Origin: Limonium bicolor
Taxonomy: Eukaryota > Streptophyta > Magnoliopsida > Caryophyllales > Plumbaginaceae
Assembly (NCBI GenBank): GCA_023374045.1
Contig: CM041776.1
Coordinates: 139,565,296-139,629,295, forward strand
Reading direction: 5' to 3'
DNA length: 64,000 nt
Shown here: positions 20,672-32,887 of the stretch, piece after piece
Position numbering within the stretch: the first letter of the stretch is position 1
Layout: each line of letters begins with the position of its first letter
Made by a program: the position numbers and the translations under genes
Notes under the pieces: model-generated
Seen by the model: the letters and a program-made list of their open reading frames with translations, nothing else
Told to the model about the DNA's origin: nothing
Database searches by the model: none

Positions 20672-20684
20672 AAGGGGGGTAGAT
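20672..20684 (+). other. Polypurine tract of element B
   Basis: AAGGGGGGTAGAT directly before TGAAATACCCC, with GAGGGCAAAGTTCTTT upstream, as in A and F. Confidence 0.85.
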
Positions 20685-23600
20685 TGAAATACCCCAGAAT
20701 TAAATATGGTGATTAAATGATTCTAATATGATAATGAAAGGCCTAATGAAGCCTAAAGAATATTGGTGAAGAAATTAAACCAAAAGAAAAAAAAAGAGAA
20801 AATGCGTAAAAGCATAAAACGTAAAAATGTGTGTTACGCAACCATAGGAGGCATATGACCTCGACTAGGGTCCTATATGGATTCCTAACACTTAGTTAGA
20901 CAGTAAGAACATGTGGGAACAATTCCCGAAGAAAACGGATCAATATAGTGGGTTAAAAACACAAACGAAGTCCTAAAGCACGTTTTTTGAGAAAACCCAG
21001 AAACGTGACTTTAAGTGGTTAAATGGACTCGTAAAAATTATAGTTGACCATATAACTATAATTAAATATTAATGAAGGTTTCAGAACCATTAAAATTAAA
21101 TAAACGAGAAAAATCCAGAGAACGGGCCCGATTAGTGGATAGTGCCAAACCGAGAAAATTAGGAGCGTTTCTTGCGAAAAGACCAAAACGCCCCCAGCGT
21201 AAATATTAAGGGGGCTGGTTTTAAGAGTGACTCAGCACTATCCCTCTCAACTAATAAATTCTATTAAGTCTTTATAAGTTAGTAGAGGACAAAGTCATAA
21301 AGTAAAAAGCAATAGTACAAAAGTTGCTTTTATCTTGCTCTCTCCCCCATTCCACACTTCCTCTCACGTTTTTCCCCCTCCCAGACTTCTCTCTTCTTCC
21401 TCCCTTCTCCCATGGTGATTTCTTGAGCTTCAAACCAGCCTTGAGCTTCTTTTCCATTTCAATGGCTTAAACAAACCTAAAACACTAAAAAAATTACATA
21501 TTATTACTCCTCTCATCTTGGAGATTCTTTTCCACCCCTTAAAAATTACAAACCTTGAAGTTGGTCTCCATGGCTGGAGCTCCATTTGGAGGAAGGAGAA
21601 GGCCATTGTGAGCTAGAACACCTCCTTGTTTATCTAAGGTAAGAAAAAAGCATAAAATCTCTCTTTTCTAGCCTTTTCCTTGCAACCGAAATTTCCAGAT
21701 TTTGAATCCCATTTTGCTTCTTGTTCCTGGCAGTTTTATCTTTTAAAAAGGGCTAGAGTCTTGCTTTTGTTGTAGCCAAGAACTTCATCTAGAAGTTGGA
21801 TGGTAATATCTCTTTTAGAGCCTTGAACATCCTCTTGAAATCGAAGGTTTAATTCAAGAGTTAGATATTGATTTAGTATTGTTGTGTATTCCTTGGGACA
21901 TGGGCTGTAGCTTGGCTGATTTTAGACAAGTAACAAGGAGGAAGAAAAGAACTAGAAGAAAGGAAGAAAGGAAAGGAAAAAGGAAACCAAAGAGAACTAA
22001 GAAATTCTAAGGTAAAATTCATTTACCTTTGGAGCTGATTTTTATTGCTTTGTGAGATTAAGGTTGCATTGTTTTAGTGTAGCTAATGTGGGGATGGGTA
22101 ACTAAAAGAATGAACCAAATATATGCTAGAAATGTGTTTGGGTGACTTAAAAGAGAATTGTGATTCTCTTAGTGCAATTATGGATTGTTGGTGATTTAAG
22201 GGCCTAAGAGCCAATCATTTAAGATTATTGCATTGTGTTGTGATTGAAGAGATTTTGGGATTAAATTGTGTGCTAGTAGAATCCCCTAGGGATTTGGTTA
22301 GTTGATATTGATTGAGAAGAGAAAACTGTGTGAATTGTGAATATTTGGTTTAGGTGATGGAGTTGAGGAAATTTGGATTTTTTAGTATAGTGACGAAGTT
22401 ATGTATAAATGGAGTGGTTTAGGGGACTTTATGAGTTTGAGGAACCTAAGGTTAACTAGAAGTTGATAGGGATTAATTTGGGTTAATTAATCACCTTGAA
22501 GTGTTAGATGGAGGATGTAAAAGAGTTGTATAAAATCTGTAGCAAAGGTGTTATAGGATGCATTCGGATGGCTTAGGTATGAACTAGACGTGTGACCTTA
22601 AAAGTAAAGGTTGGACTTAAGTAATAAGAGATGAGGATGTCTAGGAAGAGTTTGGTATGGTCAAGGGAATTGGTATGAGTGAAACAATTAAGTTAGTGAT
22701 GTGGTTGAGCAAAAGTACAACTTGGGTTTCTAGGAACTAAGTTGCAAGTGCAGAAAATGAGAAAGGAAATTGTGTAATTGATCAAGAAATTAGTAAAAGG
22801 TTTGAACAAGGATTTAAGGAGGTTTAAAGTGTTTTTAAGGTGTTAGAACATGTTTAGATGCATGGGGAAAGATTAGGGAAGAAATGAGTAAGAAATGAAG
22901 TTAGGATAGCAAAATCAAGTTGTAAATTGTAGCAGGAAGTTACAGGGTCCGGGACTTTGGTCTTGGAAGAAGTCCCGGACCAAGCCTTAAAATCTGCTGA
23001 AAATTGCATATAACATTGGTCCGGGACTTAGGTCTTGCATAAAGTCCCGGACCAACACCGAAATGGGGCTGAAAATTCACTAGACAACTGGTCCGGGACC
23101 TTGCCCTTGGAAGAAGTCCCGTACCAAAGCTAAAATATGTCTAAAAGTTACAATTCACACTGGTCCGGGACTGTAGGTCCGGACCTAGTCCCGGACCACA
23201 CGAAAAATCACATTAAAGCTTAGTAAATGACATGAAATGATGGGGATGTTTTGGTATTGATGTTATATGAATGTTTGGTGACTTATAATGGTCATTAGAA
23301 GTGTGAACAAGTGTATGTTTTAATGAGAAGTAAGTAACTTATGTGAATGAGTTTAAATTTACAACGAGTTAGTAGTAGTTAATCGGGAATCATTAGAGAT
23401 GAAATGAAATAGGTTAACTAAAGGAAATTAACCACCCGATTCCATGGATGTTATAGGATTTGAGTAGTTGGACTCCGGAGGAGAGTCGACGATGAACAAC
23501 AACAGTGAACGGTATGATTTTCTCATGCCCTATAAGCTACCGAGGCTACCTCGATTTGTGTGATTATGTGTTTGCATGCCATCACCTAATCAAGATAAAT

Positions 23601-24876
23601 GCACGAAAATTATTTATTGCATTTCCTTATGTCTCGTGATTGAATATCTATTTGAATGAGTTGCGATTGATACATGAAGTTTGTATAATTCATGAAAGAC
23701 ATTGATGGTTGTAGTACCATGACTTGTTGAATGAAAGATTCTCACTAACTCCCTAACTATGAGACCTTCCTAACTTTGAGAAAATGGTAACTTGGAGTAT
23801 GTGAGAAGCTCGATATAGTTTTGGCCTCGCGTGGGAATGAGGAAACAAGAGAGGTTATTTTCTGAGTTCTGGCATAACCTTCCCACCATGGTCCAGACCC
23901 TTTATGGGCGCAACCCGGGGAAGTAAGCCAACCTAAAGCCCGGTGGTGAGATAGTCTTGTCTCTGCCCGAAGGTCAACCGACTTAACTGAAAAGATTATT
24001 GAAGAGGGGATAATTGGTGAAGTAAGATCATGACTAGTGTGGGACATTGATCAAGAGTAAAGAGTTAAAAACATCTGATTAAACCAGATGAGGTACTAAC
24101 TGACAAAGAGATGAGGTGAGAACTTGAGAAGAGAATCTCAAGGCCTCAAGGACTAATGATTGCATGACTTGTGAATTATCTTCCATTTGCATGTGTGATA
24201 TGCTATGCTGGGTGTCGCTTTTGCATGATTATTATGTTGTTCATGTTATCATGTTTGCTTGAATTAAAAATGAACTCCATGTATGCAACCAATTAGTTGG
24301 TGTACCCCCGTAAGCACGCGGGGTATGCGAATTTCATACCAGCAAGTTGTGTTGAGCCCCTTTGGGACCTATCATTTTATTTCAGGTACCGATAGCTGAA
24401 TGGTCGAGAGTGAGACCGGACGGTTATGCTATGTTAGCTAGGGTTTATTTGATTGTGGGCTGAGTTGTACATGGGCTTGTAGCCCTTTTAATGATTGATG
24501 AACCATGTGTACACTTGTTTATATTTAGGAACTAAGTAGATCTCGTTAGACATGAGCAATGTGTTATGCTCATAGTTGGTTTGTACAAACTAGTAAGAAC
24601 AGAATGTATGTTGGGATTATACGATAGTAAACTTGGTACCGTTTGGATTGTAAGTGTATTTGACTCGGTTTAGAATGGAATAAGATTTGTAATTGTATAA
24701 GTACTTGGGTATTCCGGTCCATCAGACCGGTACTATTATTGGTTAGGCCTAGTTAGTCACGTGGGTGGCTAACGACATTGTTTCACCCTCCGTAGTATTG
24801 GAAATGTCCGCTACGAATGTATTGATGAATGAGGCGATTATGAATTAATGACGAGATTAGCGGTAGGGGTGTTACA
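20685..24876 (+). repeat. LTR B1 (3' LTR of element B)
   Basis: 4192 bp, TGAAATACCCC...GGGGTGTTACA. It carries a CT-rich leader near 21330-21410, a donor (CTAAG|GTAAGA) at 21639, a hairpin array 22946-23197, a GAGCCCC hairpin and acceptor-like TTTTATTTCAG ending 24385, and a terminal stem-loop at 24752-24773. No PBS follows, and a PPT precedes it, so it is the 3' LTR. No coding content. Confidence 0.88.
22946..23197 (+). repeat. Hairpin array of LTR B1 (4 units, 72-bp period)
   Basis: Units start at 22946, 23018, 23090 and 23162, exactly 72 bp apart. Each is GGTCCGGGAC...GTCCCGGACC, a stem of about 10 bp with a loop of 15-17 bases. Spacers share CTGAAAATT-like text. Confidence 0.9.
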
Positions 24877-25932
24877 GATATAGCCTTTCCTTATTGAAAA
24901 ACAGAAAGTTCAAACACATTTGGAAGGCAAAAGCAGCCACTCAAGTGTGAGCCTCGATTTTTAAACCATTACCCTTTGTTGGTTCGAGTTGATTAGGGTC
25001 TGATCGGGTTCTAGGTCCACTTATAAACTAAGTTTAATAACTAAGTCCTATAACTATAATTATTAAAACCTAAGTTAGCTCACTGGAACCTATTGAGAGT
25101 CACCACCTAATTTTGACCTAGGGTTGATTAGGAAAGGAGTGTTCGGGTTTGGGGGCTTGGTATTCGACTTTTTCGGGGTTCAAATTACTTTCACTACCCT
25201 TTGAAGTCGCTTTTCCTCTACTTAGTTTATTTACGGCTTATTACAAGTCGTTTTAACCTTAGTGCACGAGCTTCTGAATTCTTTTATTTTTTAACATTTT
25301 TTGACAGAAAATTGAAATGACCTAAACTAGGGTTTTGAAGGCAGAATTAGGTCAAATTTTGATTCCGTCTGTGGCCATGGACCTAATGTCTGAACCCACA
25401 GACCCTAGTTAAACTAAGTGAAAATAAAAGCCGAATTATACAGAAAACATAATTTTGAAATATCTGGGGCCATGGACAGGGGGTCTGTGGGCCTGGACAT
25501 GTTTTATAAAACCCTAATTTATGAAAATTTGAAATCCTGCCACTGTCCAAGGGCGTCCGGGCCCACAGACGGCTATGAAACACCAATGGACGGTGGGTTT
25601 TCGATGGTTCCCAGCGGTGTTTTTAGCTCAAAGTTTATAGATGTGAAGCGTAAAAGATTCTAAACACGTTAGCAATCAAAGATTTTCAATTCGGCTTCAA
25701 ATTAATGATGAAACTTAACGAACAAGCTAATGGACAGAAATGAAAACAAACATTAATTCGGTAGCCGTAAATAGTTGGTTCGATCCCAAATTTTGACAGA
25801 GGGTAACTAAAGTCGAAAGGAGTTAAGGAACCTGTTTTCCAACCTTATTTGACCTCGTAATTGAAGTGATCCTTCACGTCGAGATACTTCGGGAGCCTCG
25901 TAGATGCTGAATCCGAAAAGACCTCGACCTGG
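24877..25932 (-). mobile_element. Left part of Tat/Ogre-like remnant I (LTR end and degenerate PBS)
   Basis: Non-coding. Read on the minus strand, the text near 25114-25090 (GGTGGTGACTCTCAATAGG) resembles the LTR/PBS junction of Tat/Ogre elements (canonical TGGCGACTCT), so the LTR would end near 25114. Between 25367 and 25572 lie three GTCTGTGG/CCACAGAC and CCATGGAC inverted-repeat units like the hairpin arrays of the other LTRs, but decayed. 24877-25100 shows nothing else. The segment continues at 28192 after solo LTR C. Confidence 0.45.
25928..25932. repeat. Target site duplication, left, of solo LTR C
   Basis: CCTGG, repeated exactly at 28187-28191. Confidence 0.9.
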
Positions 25933-28186
25933 TGTAACACCCCATTTTCTACCAACTGTTATCACGTGGTGTGATAAACAGAGTGCACAAATAAAATGTG
26001 GAAGCAAATAAAAGTCTTTACATGAGCGTTACCGCCACACTCACAACCTCTGTGAGTGCCTAGGCTTATTACAACATTCCAAACCCAAAATAAAAGCCTG
26101 AATAATAAACATTCCTGAAAACCTTAAATAAACTAGGTGGAAGTCTCTAATCCCCAAGTCTTCCCCACGCTCTCGTGCAGCTCCAAAGCTTCACTAGTAT
26201 TCTTCATCTACGGTCATTTGAAAACAACACAAAGAAGGGACCGTAGGGCAAAGCCATAAAACCACAAAACTTATTTGTCACCATAAAAAGCTTAGAACTC
26301 ATTTCGACTTCTTAAAGACGTGACCAATTCGCTAACCAAATGACTTCTAAAAATAGATCGAATAGGTGCAATAGATAGAGGGTTCAAATCAGTAGAGATT
26401 GATATGTAATAATAGAAATTTGGATGAGTAAAACTCCCTAAACTCATGTTACAAGTTAGGGTATCACAAATTACATTTTTCCACCTTTAAAGCTAGTTGG
26501 TTTAAATACTCAGTTCGCCCTATTAAGGCGTAGCAAATTTAACTATCCAAATGATGTCAACAAATAGAGAGAATAGATTCATTGGATAGAGGATTCAAAT
26601 CAGTATAGATTGATATGTATTAATAGAAAAATGAATGAGTATAGCCTTCTAAATCCTTCTCACAAGTTAGGGGATCTTAAAGCACGTTTTTCCCCCTTAG
26701 GTGTAACTTTCACAAAGATTTAGGGTACCTACGAACCCAAATAAATTGTATAGCTTGGAAGGGATCTTAGACAATGAAATTACCTTGAATATTCTTGGTT
26801 TAATCTCCGAAAAGGGCCTTGGAAACTTGCTAGATGACATAAACTCCACAAGGCTCCTCAAATTGCCTTTCTTTGCGCACAGAAATCTATTGCCTTATAG
26901 CAAGAGCTTTCGGTAAGGCTTTTGAATGGGGTTTTAGCCCAAAATGAAGAGGATTCAATGAAGATTAATTTTGGATTGGTTTTACCTGAAGATAGGCTCT
27001 AAGAACAAGCTTACTAGATCAAACTTTCTCGAACTCAGAAACTGTCTTTTGTGACTTCTTCACCTTCCTTTGCACTTTCCTTTGACCCTAGGCTCTCTTA
27101 GTGTTTGTAAAAGGACTTGGGAATGTCCACAGAGTAAGGGTGAGTGTTAGGGGTCGTGGATCATGGTTTATATAGGGAAGATATGGAGTAGACAAGCCTT
27201 AGAGTGCTAGACTTCATTTCTTGCCAGATTTGTATCTTTGCAATGATGCTTGCTTTAGACAGCATTATAGTGCTCCATTAATTCCTCCACTTGAATACAT
27301 TATTAGGCCACCATCAAGGCCTTTAGAAGATGCTAAATACAATTCATAAACTAGCTAAAGTAAGGCAGAACATGAGGTGGAAAACAAAAGAAGGGAATTT
27401 GTGCTTTATGAAACGTTGTAATGACACATGTGGCTGGCTACTTGATTGCCTTGCTGCTACTTTCTCTTCTTATATTTTATGTAATGGGCATGTTCTATGT
27501 CTGATAATGGAGGTTACCTAACATGTAAGGGACCCAAAGATGCTAAAGGAAGAAATTATATAAGCTAAAGACTTGATATGTTGGAAAGTAGTGCTGAAAT
27601 GGTGGGAGAGGTGGGTATGGACGAATTTTGTATGCCATTTACCTCTTTTTTTTTTCTTTGTCAACACATGTAACTTGGTAGATTGATGTGGTAAATAAGG
27701 TAGGTAATTACCATGAAGATATAATGGGTAAAAACTACAAATTGGAATCATATAAAATAACCTTTCTAAGGTAACTTTCTTCAGTAAATTTCCAAGTTAC
27801 CTTGCCAAGAGATTTCACCTTCTATACTACTACCATCTCATGGGTAATATTTAGGACTTCTAATAGCTTAAATAATATAAGAAAATCTAGCTTAATTCAC
27901 CTTAAAGAGTGCTTTAAGGGGTTAATAAGTTAATACCTCTTTTTAGTGTCAAAAATGACCGAGGTAAAAACCGGATTTTTACTGAGGTAAGTTCTTGGCC
28001 AAAACTTGAGCTTTTGTGAAGGCTATAATTCTAAGGAGTGAATATTTATTTATTAGACCTTTAATGCCTAGTAAAAGTCAAGGTTATACTAAGGTAAAAA
28101 TTCTAAGGAACGATTAACTTTTTACTAAGCCGTTAATGCCTAGTAAAATCTCCTCGTAAAAACTTACGTAACTTTGGGGTATTTCA
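25933..28186 (-). mobile_element. Solo LTR C
   Basis: On the minus strand it runs TGAAATACCCC (28186) to GGGGTGTTACA (25933), 2254 bp, flanked by CCTGG on both sides. No PBS, PPT or internal region, so it is a solo LTR left by recombination. Terminal motifs match the A/B type LTRs. Small ORFs inside (27330-27521, 27518-27751) show no domain. Confidence 0.92.
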
Positions 28187-28191
28187 CCTGG

Positions 28192-29060
28192 CCTTCTGAC
28201 TCCTTGTTGTTCTTGATGTTCTTCACGTTTTGATGTTCTTTTGGTGAAGGTTTGATGATGGCTTATGTTATGGGAGCTTGAAAAAGTGTTTTGATGTTGA
28301 TTTTGGAAGGTTTTCAGTGTGATTTTGGTGCTCGGGTGTGTAAAAACGTGGGAGCTTGGAGATGGCTAGGTATTTTGATTGTCTAGGATTCTTGGAGTTG
28401 TGTTTTGGTCAAGAGTTAAGGTTCCTTAAGTAGGCCTCACTAAAGATAGAAAAAATCCAATAAAAACCGAGATTTACCGATGTTTTAGCTTAAAGGCTTC
28501 CAAAGGAAATTCGACCATGAAAATTTAACCATGTGTAAATGAAGATATTTCTGATTTTTCTGAGGTGGAATTGGAATTTTTGAATATTTTTAAATTCAAT
28601 TTCTTGTCAGATTCAATCAGAAATTGCTTGAAAATTATCGAAAATTCGAAAAATCAAGATTCCAAATCCATTATGCTCAACATTTCGTCCTTTATCATGG
28701 GTAAAAAATTCAAATCATTTCGAGTTTATTTGAGTTGTTTTGGGAGGAGAGAGAAAGCCTATAAGAGATCTTTAGGAGCCTTGAAAAATACGAAAATGCT
28801 CCTGAAGATGACTAAGCTATCCCTAACACTCCGGAGCGCACCGGTAGAACCGGTATTCCTCATCATTTGACCAAAGTGTCCCTTGCAATACTAAAGCCTT
28901 AGAAACTCTACACCATGGTGTCAAAAGTTTGGGTATAACAGTTGCCACCTGCCAACTAGACTCTGGAATGGATATGAAAACTGAAGAGTCTAGTTGATGC
29001 TTGAGTGATACCCCGAAATTTCGGATCCTAAAAGACCCTATATGCCATTGAAAACCAGTG
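28192..29060 (-). mobile_element. Right part of remnant I: LTR start and 3' tail
   Basis: Read on the minus strand the LTR seems to start at 28940 with TGTTATACCC, preceded by GGCAGGTGGCAAC, which could serve as a PPT. 28192-28940 is the LTR interior, with no ORF of known type (28565-28870 is open for 101 codons without recognisable domain). 28941-29060 is AT-balanced tail sequence leading to the tandem repeat. Confidence 0.45.
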
Positions 29061-29277
29061 AGCTATTCTAAGGCGCTGACTACCGAAGGGATGAAAATGA
29101 TGTCAAGCTATTCTAAGGCGTTGACTACCTAAAGTGATGAAAATGATGTCAAGCTTTTCTAAGGTGTCAACTACCTATAGTGAAGAAAATGATGTCAAGC
29201 TATTCTAAGGCGTTGACTACCTAAAGTGATGAAAATGATGTCAAGCTATTCTAAGGCGTTGACTACCTAAAGTGAAA
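29061..29277. repeat. Tandem repeat, 45-46 bp x about 4.7
   Basis: Units begin AGCTATTCTAAGGCG at 29061, 29106, 29152, 29198 and 29244, each followed by TTGACTACCTAAAGTGATG. It sits between a minus-strand gag and a minus-strand LTR start; Tat/Ogre elements often have tandem repeats in their 3' untranslated region. Confidence 0.9.
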
Positions 29278-29499
29278 TAAAGTACGCTGCACATTCTAAG
29301 GTGTCGAGAACCACCTAGGTCGAGATGAGGCCTTGTTACTCTGTTTTGAAACACTGAGTTGGCGCACATTATTCACCTGTCGTGAAGTTGGGCCTATTTT
29401 GGGTGACCCCGATTTAAAGGTCTCGGCACCCATACCCTAAGCTTTAGGTTCTCCAAGCTTCAGCTCGCTTTTGTGAATCTTTTCTTCAATGATTCTCAC
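29278..29499. other. Non-coding spacer of remnant I
   Basis: No ORF or repeat seen beyond a last partial repeat-like ATTCTAAGGTGTCGAG near 29298. Continuous with the gag remnant on its right. Confidence 0.4.
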
Positions 29500-30122
29500 C
29501 TATCCCATCAGTATGTCAAAATTTGGGAAGTATGTGTAACCTCGCTCGTTGTTGTACTGCTTCTGCATATTGTCCACAATCATTCGAATCTGTTCTTGCT
29601 CATCCATTTTTGTAGGCATAGCAGCGGCCTTAATCCTCCATAGTTTGATGAAGTCGGACATTGATTCACTATCATTCTACCGAGTACTGGCAAGGTCGGA
29701 TCAAGTGACTTCGAGATAGAAAGCCACGCAAACCTCCTCATAGGTTTTGGTGTTCATACTCTGAGTTAAGTACCAACGTTGAGGTATTTCATCGAGGTAA
29801 CGGAAAAAAAACCTTGGCCTTCTGCATGTCATTCAACCTGAGGATGGACATCTCCCTATCGAACATCGCCAGATGGACCTGCGGGTCTGACGAACCCTAG
29901 TATAGGGCAAGTGTGGGCAGCTCCAACTTTAGAGGGAGATCAACCTCGGGGTACTACGCCATAGAAGAGTAATCGAAGCCTGCTGGATTGCTAGCTTTTT
30001 CCATGCACTCGATCCTTTTCATAGCCTTCTTGAATTCTACAGTTAGTTTGTGCTCTGGGGCAGCTTCCCCTGCAAATCTTTGCGAATCTTGGGCCCCAAC
30101 GGTGTTAACTTCGATGTGGTCG
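29500..30122 (-). pseudogene. gag: Degenerate gag (Tat-like remnant I)
   Basis: Minus-strand reading from about 30122 gives a helical charged stretch (KLTVEFKKAMKRIECM), then HLAMFDREMSILRL, RYLDEIPQRWYLTQSM, SMSDFIKLWRIKAAAMP and VDNMQKQYNNERGY, the order of a retrotransposon capsid domain. It is broken by stops (near 29953 and 29915), a shift at the A run near 29810 and another stop near 29680; it ends at 29500. No zinc knuckle, protease or RT follows on the minus strand before the LTR, so this may be a gag-only (TR-GAG-like) element or one that lost pol. Confidence 0.7.
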
Positions 30123-30125
30123 CGC

Positions 30126-32665
30126 TGATAAGTGTAAAATACTTATACTTTTAACAGTATATTTGATTTAATATTCATAATGAATTGGCTTATATTTCAC
30201 ACTTATCTTATAGTTTTTCTACTATTTATATTTTGATGTGAACTAATATATTTTATATGTAAAATGCAGGAAAACTGTTGGATTTACATTAAAGATTACA
30301 ACACAACAAATGGTGACATATGTATACATACATATATACAAAACCAAACCAGAAATTGAAGAGTCCGCCGTTTTCCCTTATATTGTCGGCCCAATATTGT
30401 GCCCCACTGGATTGATGCTGGATGTATATGCATGTTGGTCGAGGTTTGCAGCAGCCCATTGGAAGTGGTGACTAAATCTATCGCATGCATGGAGATAGGC
30501 TGAGAAGTCATTTACGTGGGCATAATTACGAAGCAACAACGTCATACACATAGAAGCCCATTCTTCTTTAAGTCTGGACCGACAAAACAACTACAGACGC
30601 ACAGACCATCGTGAGCAAATATCATATATGATATTAATATCACCCATGCTATTTGCTGGGATTCACGATGGCCGGGGATACAGACTGGCAAGAGCCGGGG
30701 ATCGCACTACTACCATCTTCCTCATCTCTATCACGATATAATCACTGTCTTCATACCATCTTCACGATCGACTTACACTCCACACTCACCATTCACCATC
30801 CATCACCGCCTTCACGACCACTCACACCACGCCCAGCCCTGCATCTCCATTTTTCACGCCACACACATTCAAGCAAATCTTTACTGACGTCTCACCCGCA
30901 CCGCACCTCACCATTCACCCATCATCCTCACGCCATCGCCATCATTCACCACCATCACCATCGTCTTCATTCCATCACCAACCTCACCATCTTCATGCCT
31001 TCACCGTATCCCTCCGTCGTAACATTTCATCACCCGCCATCGTCGAACAGAGGAGGATACATCTGTGTCGACCACCGGAATCACCCTCCAACACCATCAT
31101 CCCGCTACGGCCATACACACCACCGTCTTCACGATTTATCGCCATCATCGTAACGTCATCATTCATCATCTTCATTCACGATACTGCTACACACCCGCAT
31201 CGGATCATTCCATCCCCATCTACACCGACGACTTCACCATCGCCATCGCATCGTCATTCACCAACCACCATCACCCGAGGATCTTCTTCATCGCCATGAT
31301 CACCATTCACGCTCGCAACGGAGACAGACGACGCCATCATTTTCACGCCATTCACGCCGGTAAACAACTCACACAGACCATCGTCTTCTTCTGCCGATCA
31401 TCGTCTTCACCACCACCGTGACCATCGTTCTCGCACACACCCATAGCCGAAACACCTCAGACTATCGTCTTCTGTCATCACTACCGCATCATCATTCTCG
31501 AGCATCATCTTCATTCACTCACGCCTTCAACAGAGACTGAGGAGATCACCATCCACACCACGAACCATCATCGAGCGCATCTCCATCGCCACGATCCATC
31601 ACCGTAATCATCCGCATCATCACCGCCAACATCATTTCTTTTCGTCGTCGATTGTACGAGGAAAGCAAGCGGCGTGAGGAGGCAGATCGAGAATGTGAGA
31701 GCGACAACAGAGGTGAAACCGACACGGGTTGAGAACGGGGCGGGGGAAGATGACAAGAGCGAACCGGTTCGGGCAGAGACAAATCGTGAACCGGACCAGG
31801 GCTTAATAAGGGTTTTTACTAAACTTATCCTATTACATTAATTTGTTACATGTTATTCACTTCTTGTTACATTCTTAGTTATTACATAACATTTGATATT
31901 TGTTTTAATGTTTGTTTTCATCTTTGAAATAATGAGTGAGTAGTTTATATTTACTCTGGGTGATGGTTTATTTCAGTTTGTTTTAATTATGTAACTTATA
32001 TTCTTGCTGGTTTTAATTAATTATGGATTGTTATGATTAATATTATTCTTGCGTTTTTTAATAAATATCATGAGTTTATTGAACTACTTTACTAAATCTA
32101 TTTTGATCCGACCAAGTGATAAATAGATAGGTTAAATTAATCTGTATATCTGTGGAATTATTGATTGAATTAATTAATTATTCCTGCAGACGCAAATTAT
32201 TATTCCTCGTACTTAATCCGTTTACATGTGTTTCTACTTGAGTCTAGACTAGACCCCGCATTTCTGGTAAACGAATTCTTCTGAGACAATGATTTAGCTC
32301 TTAAGAAAATATTAGGGATTTTACCAATCTGTCTTTAATTAACCAATAGACATAATTGATCAAACGATTTTAACCTGAACCCAGAGTCCCGTTCATCCAA
32401 TTCATCTATCACTTTATTTTATCTGTTATTTATTTTCCTGGATGTTATTTTAATTATATCGTTCTTGTTATTTATTTAAATCCCAAAACAAAAACAACCC
32501 CCTTTGAAATACCCATTGTCTTAGGCTAGACTTATTTACCTCAAGTCCCGTGGATTGACACCTGGTCGCTTCCAAATTGCTATACTACTACGACCGGGAT
32601 TTTTACAACCCGGCGGTCTATTGATTTGTTGATTTCTAGGATTTTTCTTAGTTTTTAATACATCA
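30126..32665 (+). repeat. 5' LTR of element E
   Basis: 2540 bp, TGATAAGTGT...AATACATCA. Its centre (30700-31670) is a strand-biased CATCAY/CACCAT-rich stretch which keeps reading frames open by composition; the ORFs there (30653-31153, 31065-31421) differ from those in the 3' LTR and show no domain. Confidence 0.9.
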
Positions 32666-32684
32666 AATAAACCATTTTGCAAAA

Positions 32685-32702
32685 TGGCGCCGTTGCCAGG
32701 GA
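32685..32702 (+). other. Primer binding site of element E, tRNA-Asp type
   Basis: TGGCGCCGTTGCCAGGGA, one mismatch from the complement of plant tRNA-Asp 3' end, the primer known for Athila elements. Confidence 0.88.
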
Positions 32703-32882
32703 CTTGACTCTGTCTAGTCCCTAGCCTTGGTTAATTCATTGCTCTGTTGTATTATTTTGCTTTATATTTTTATTTGTTTCATAATTCAGTTTATAATTTT
32801 GGTTTATTATTTTAATTTTGTTTTGTAATTCTGTTTATTTTTGTCTGCTATTTATATTTACTGTTTACAGTATTTCTGTGCT

Positions 32883-32887
32883 GTTTA
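32883..32887. repeat. Target site duplication, left, of solo LTR H
   Basis: GTTTA, repeated at 35093-35097. Confidence 0.88.

Larger units (their letters stand above)
18639..20684 (+). other. Internal-region remnant of element B, non-coding
   Basis: No domain or ORF above about 100 codons. Several blocks match the 3' part of the internal region of element F: GTGCGGCCTT at 18821 (52768), CTCAACCGACAA at 19068 (52950), AAGCTAGTGGGCC at 19309 (53190), and 20101-20231 (54006-54139). It has a GGGGGGTAGAGCG tract near 19602 and the PPT before 20685. The 5' end was cut by the D insertion. Confidence 0.7.

Noticed and set aside
22946..23197. Hairpin units with even 72-bp spacing resemble a CRISPR array
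   Set aside because: Plant repeat context, only four units, palindromes degenerate, spacers partly similar, and the same layout recurs at the same place in other LTRs.
30653..31421. His/Ser-rich ORFs in the 5' LTR of element E
   Set aside because: Low-complexity composition; frames not preserved in the 3' LTR.
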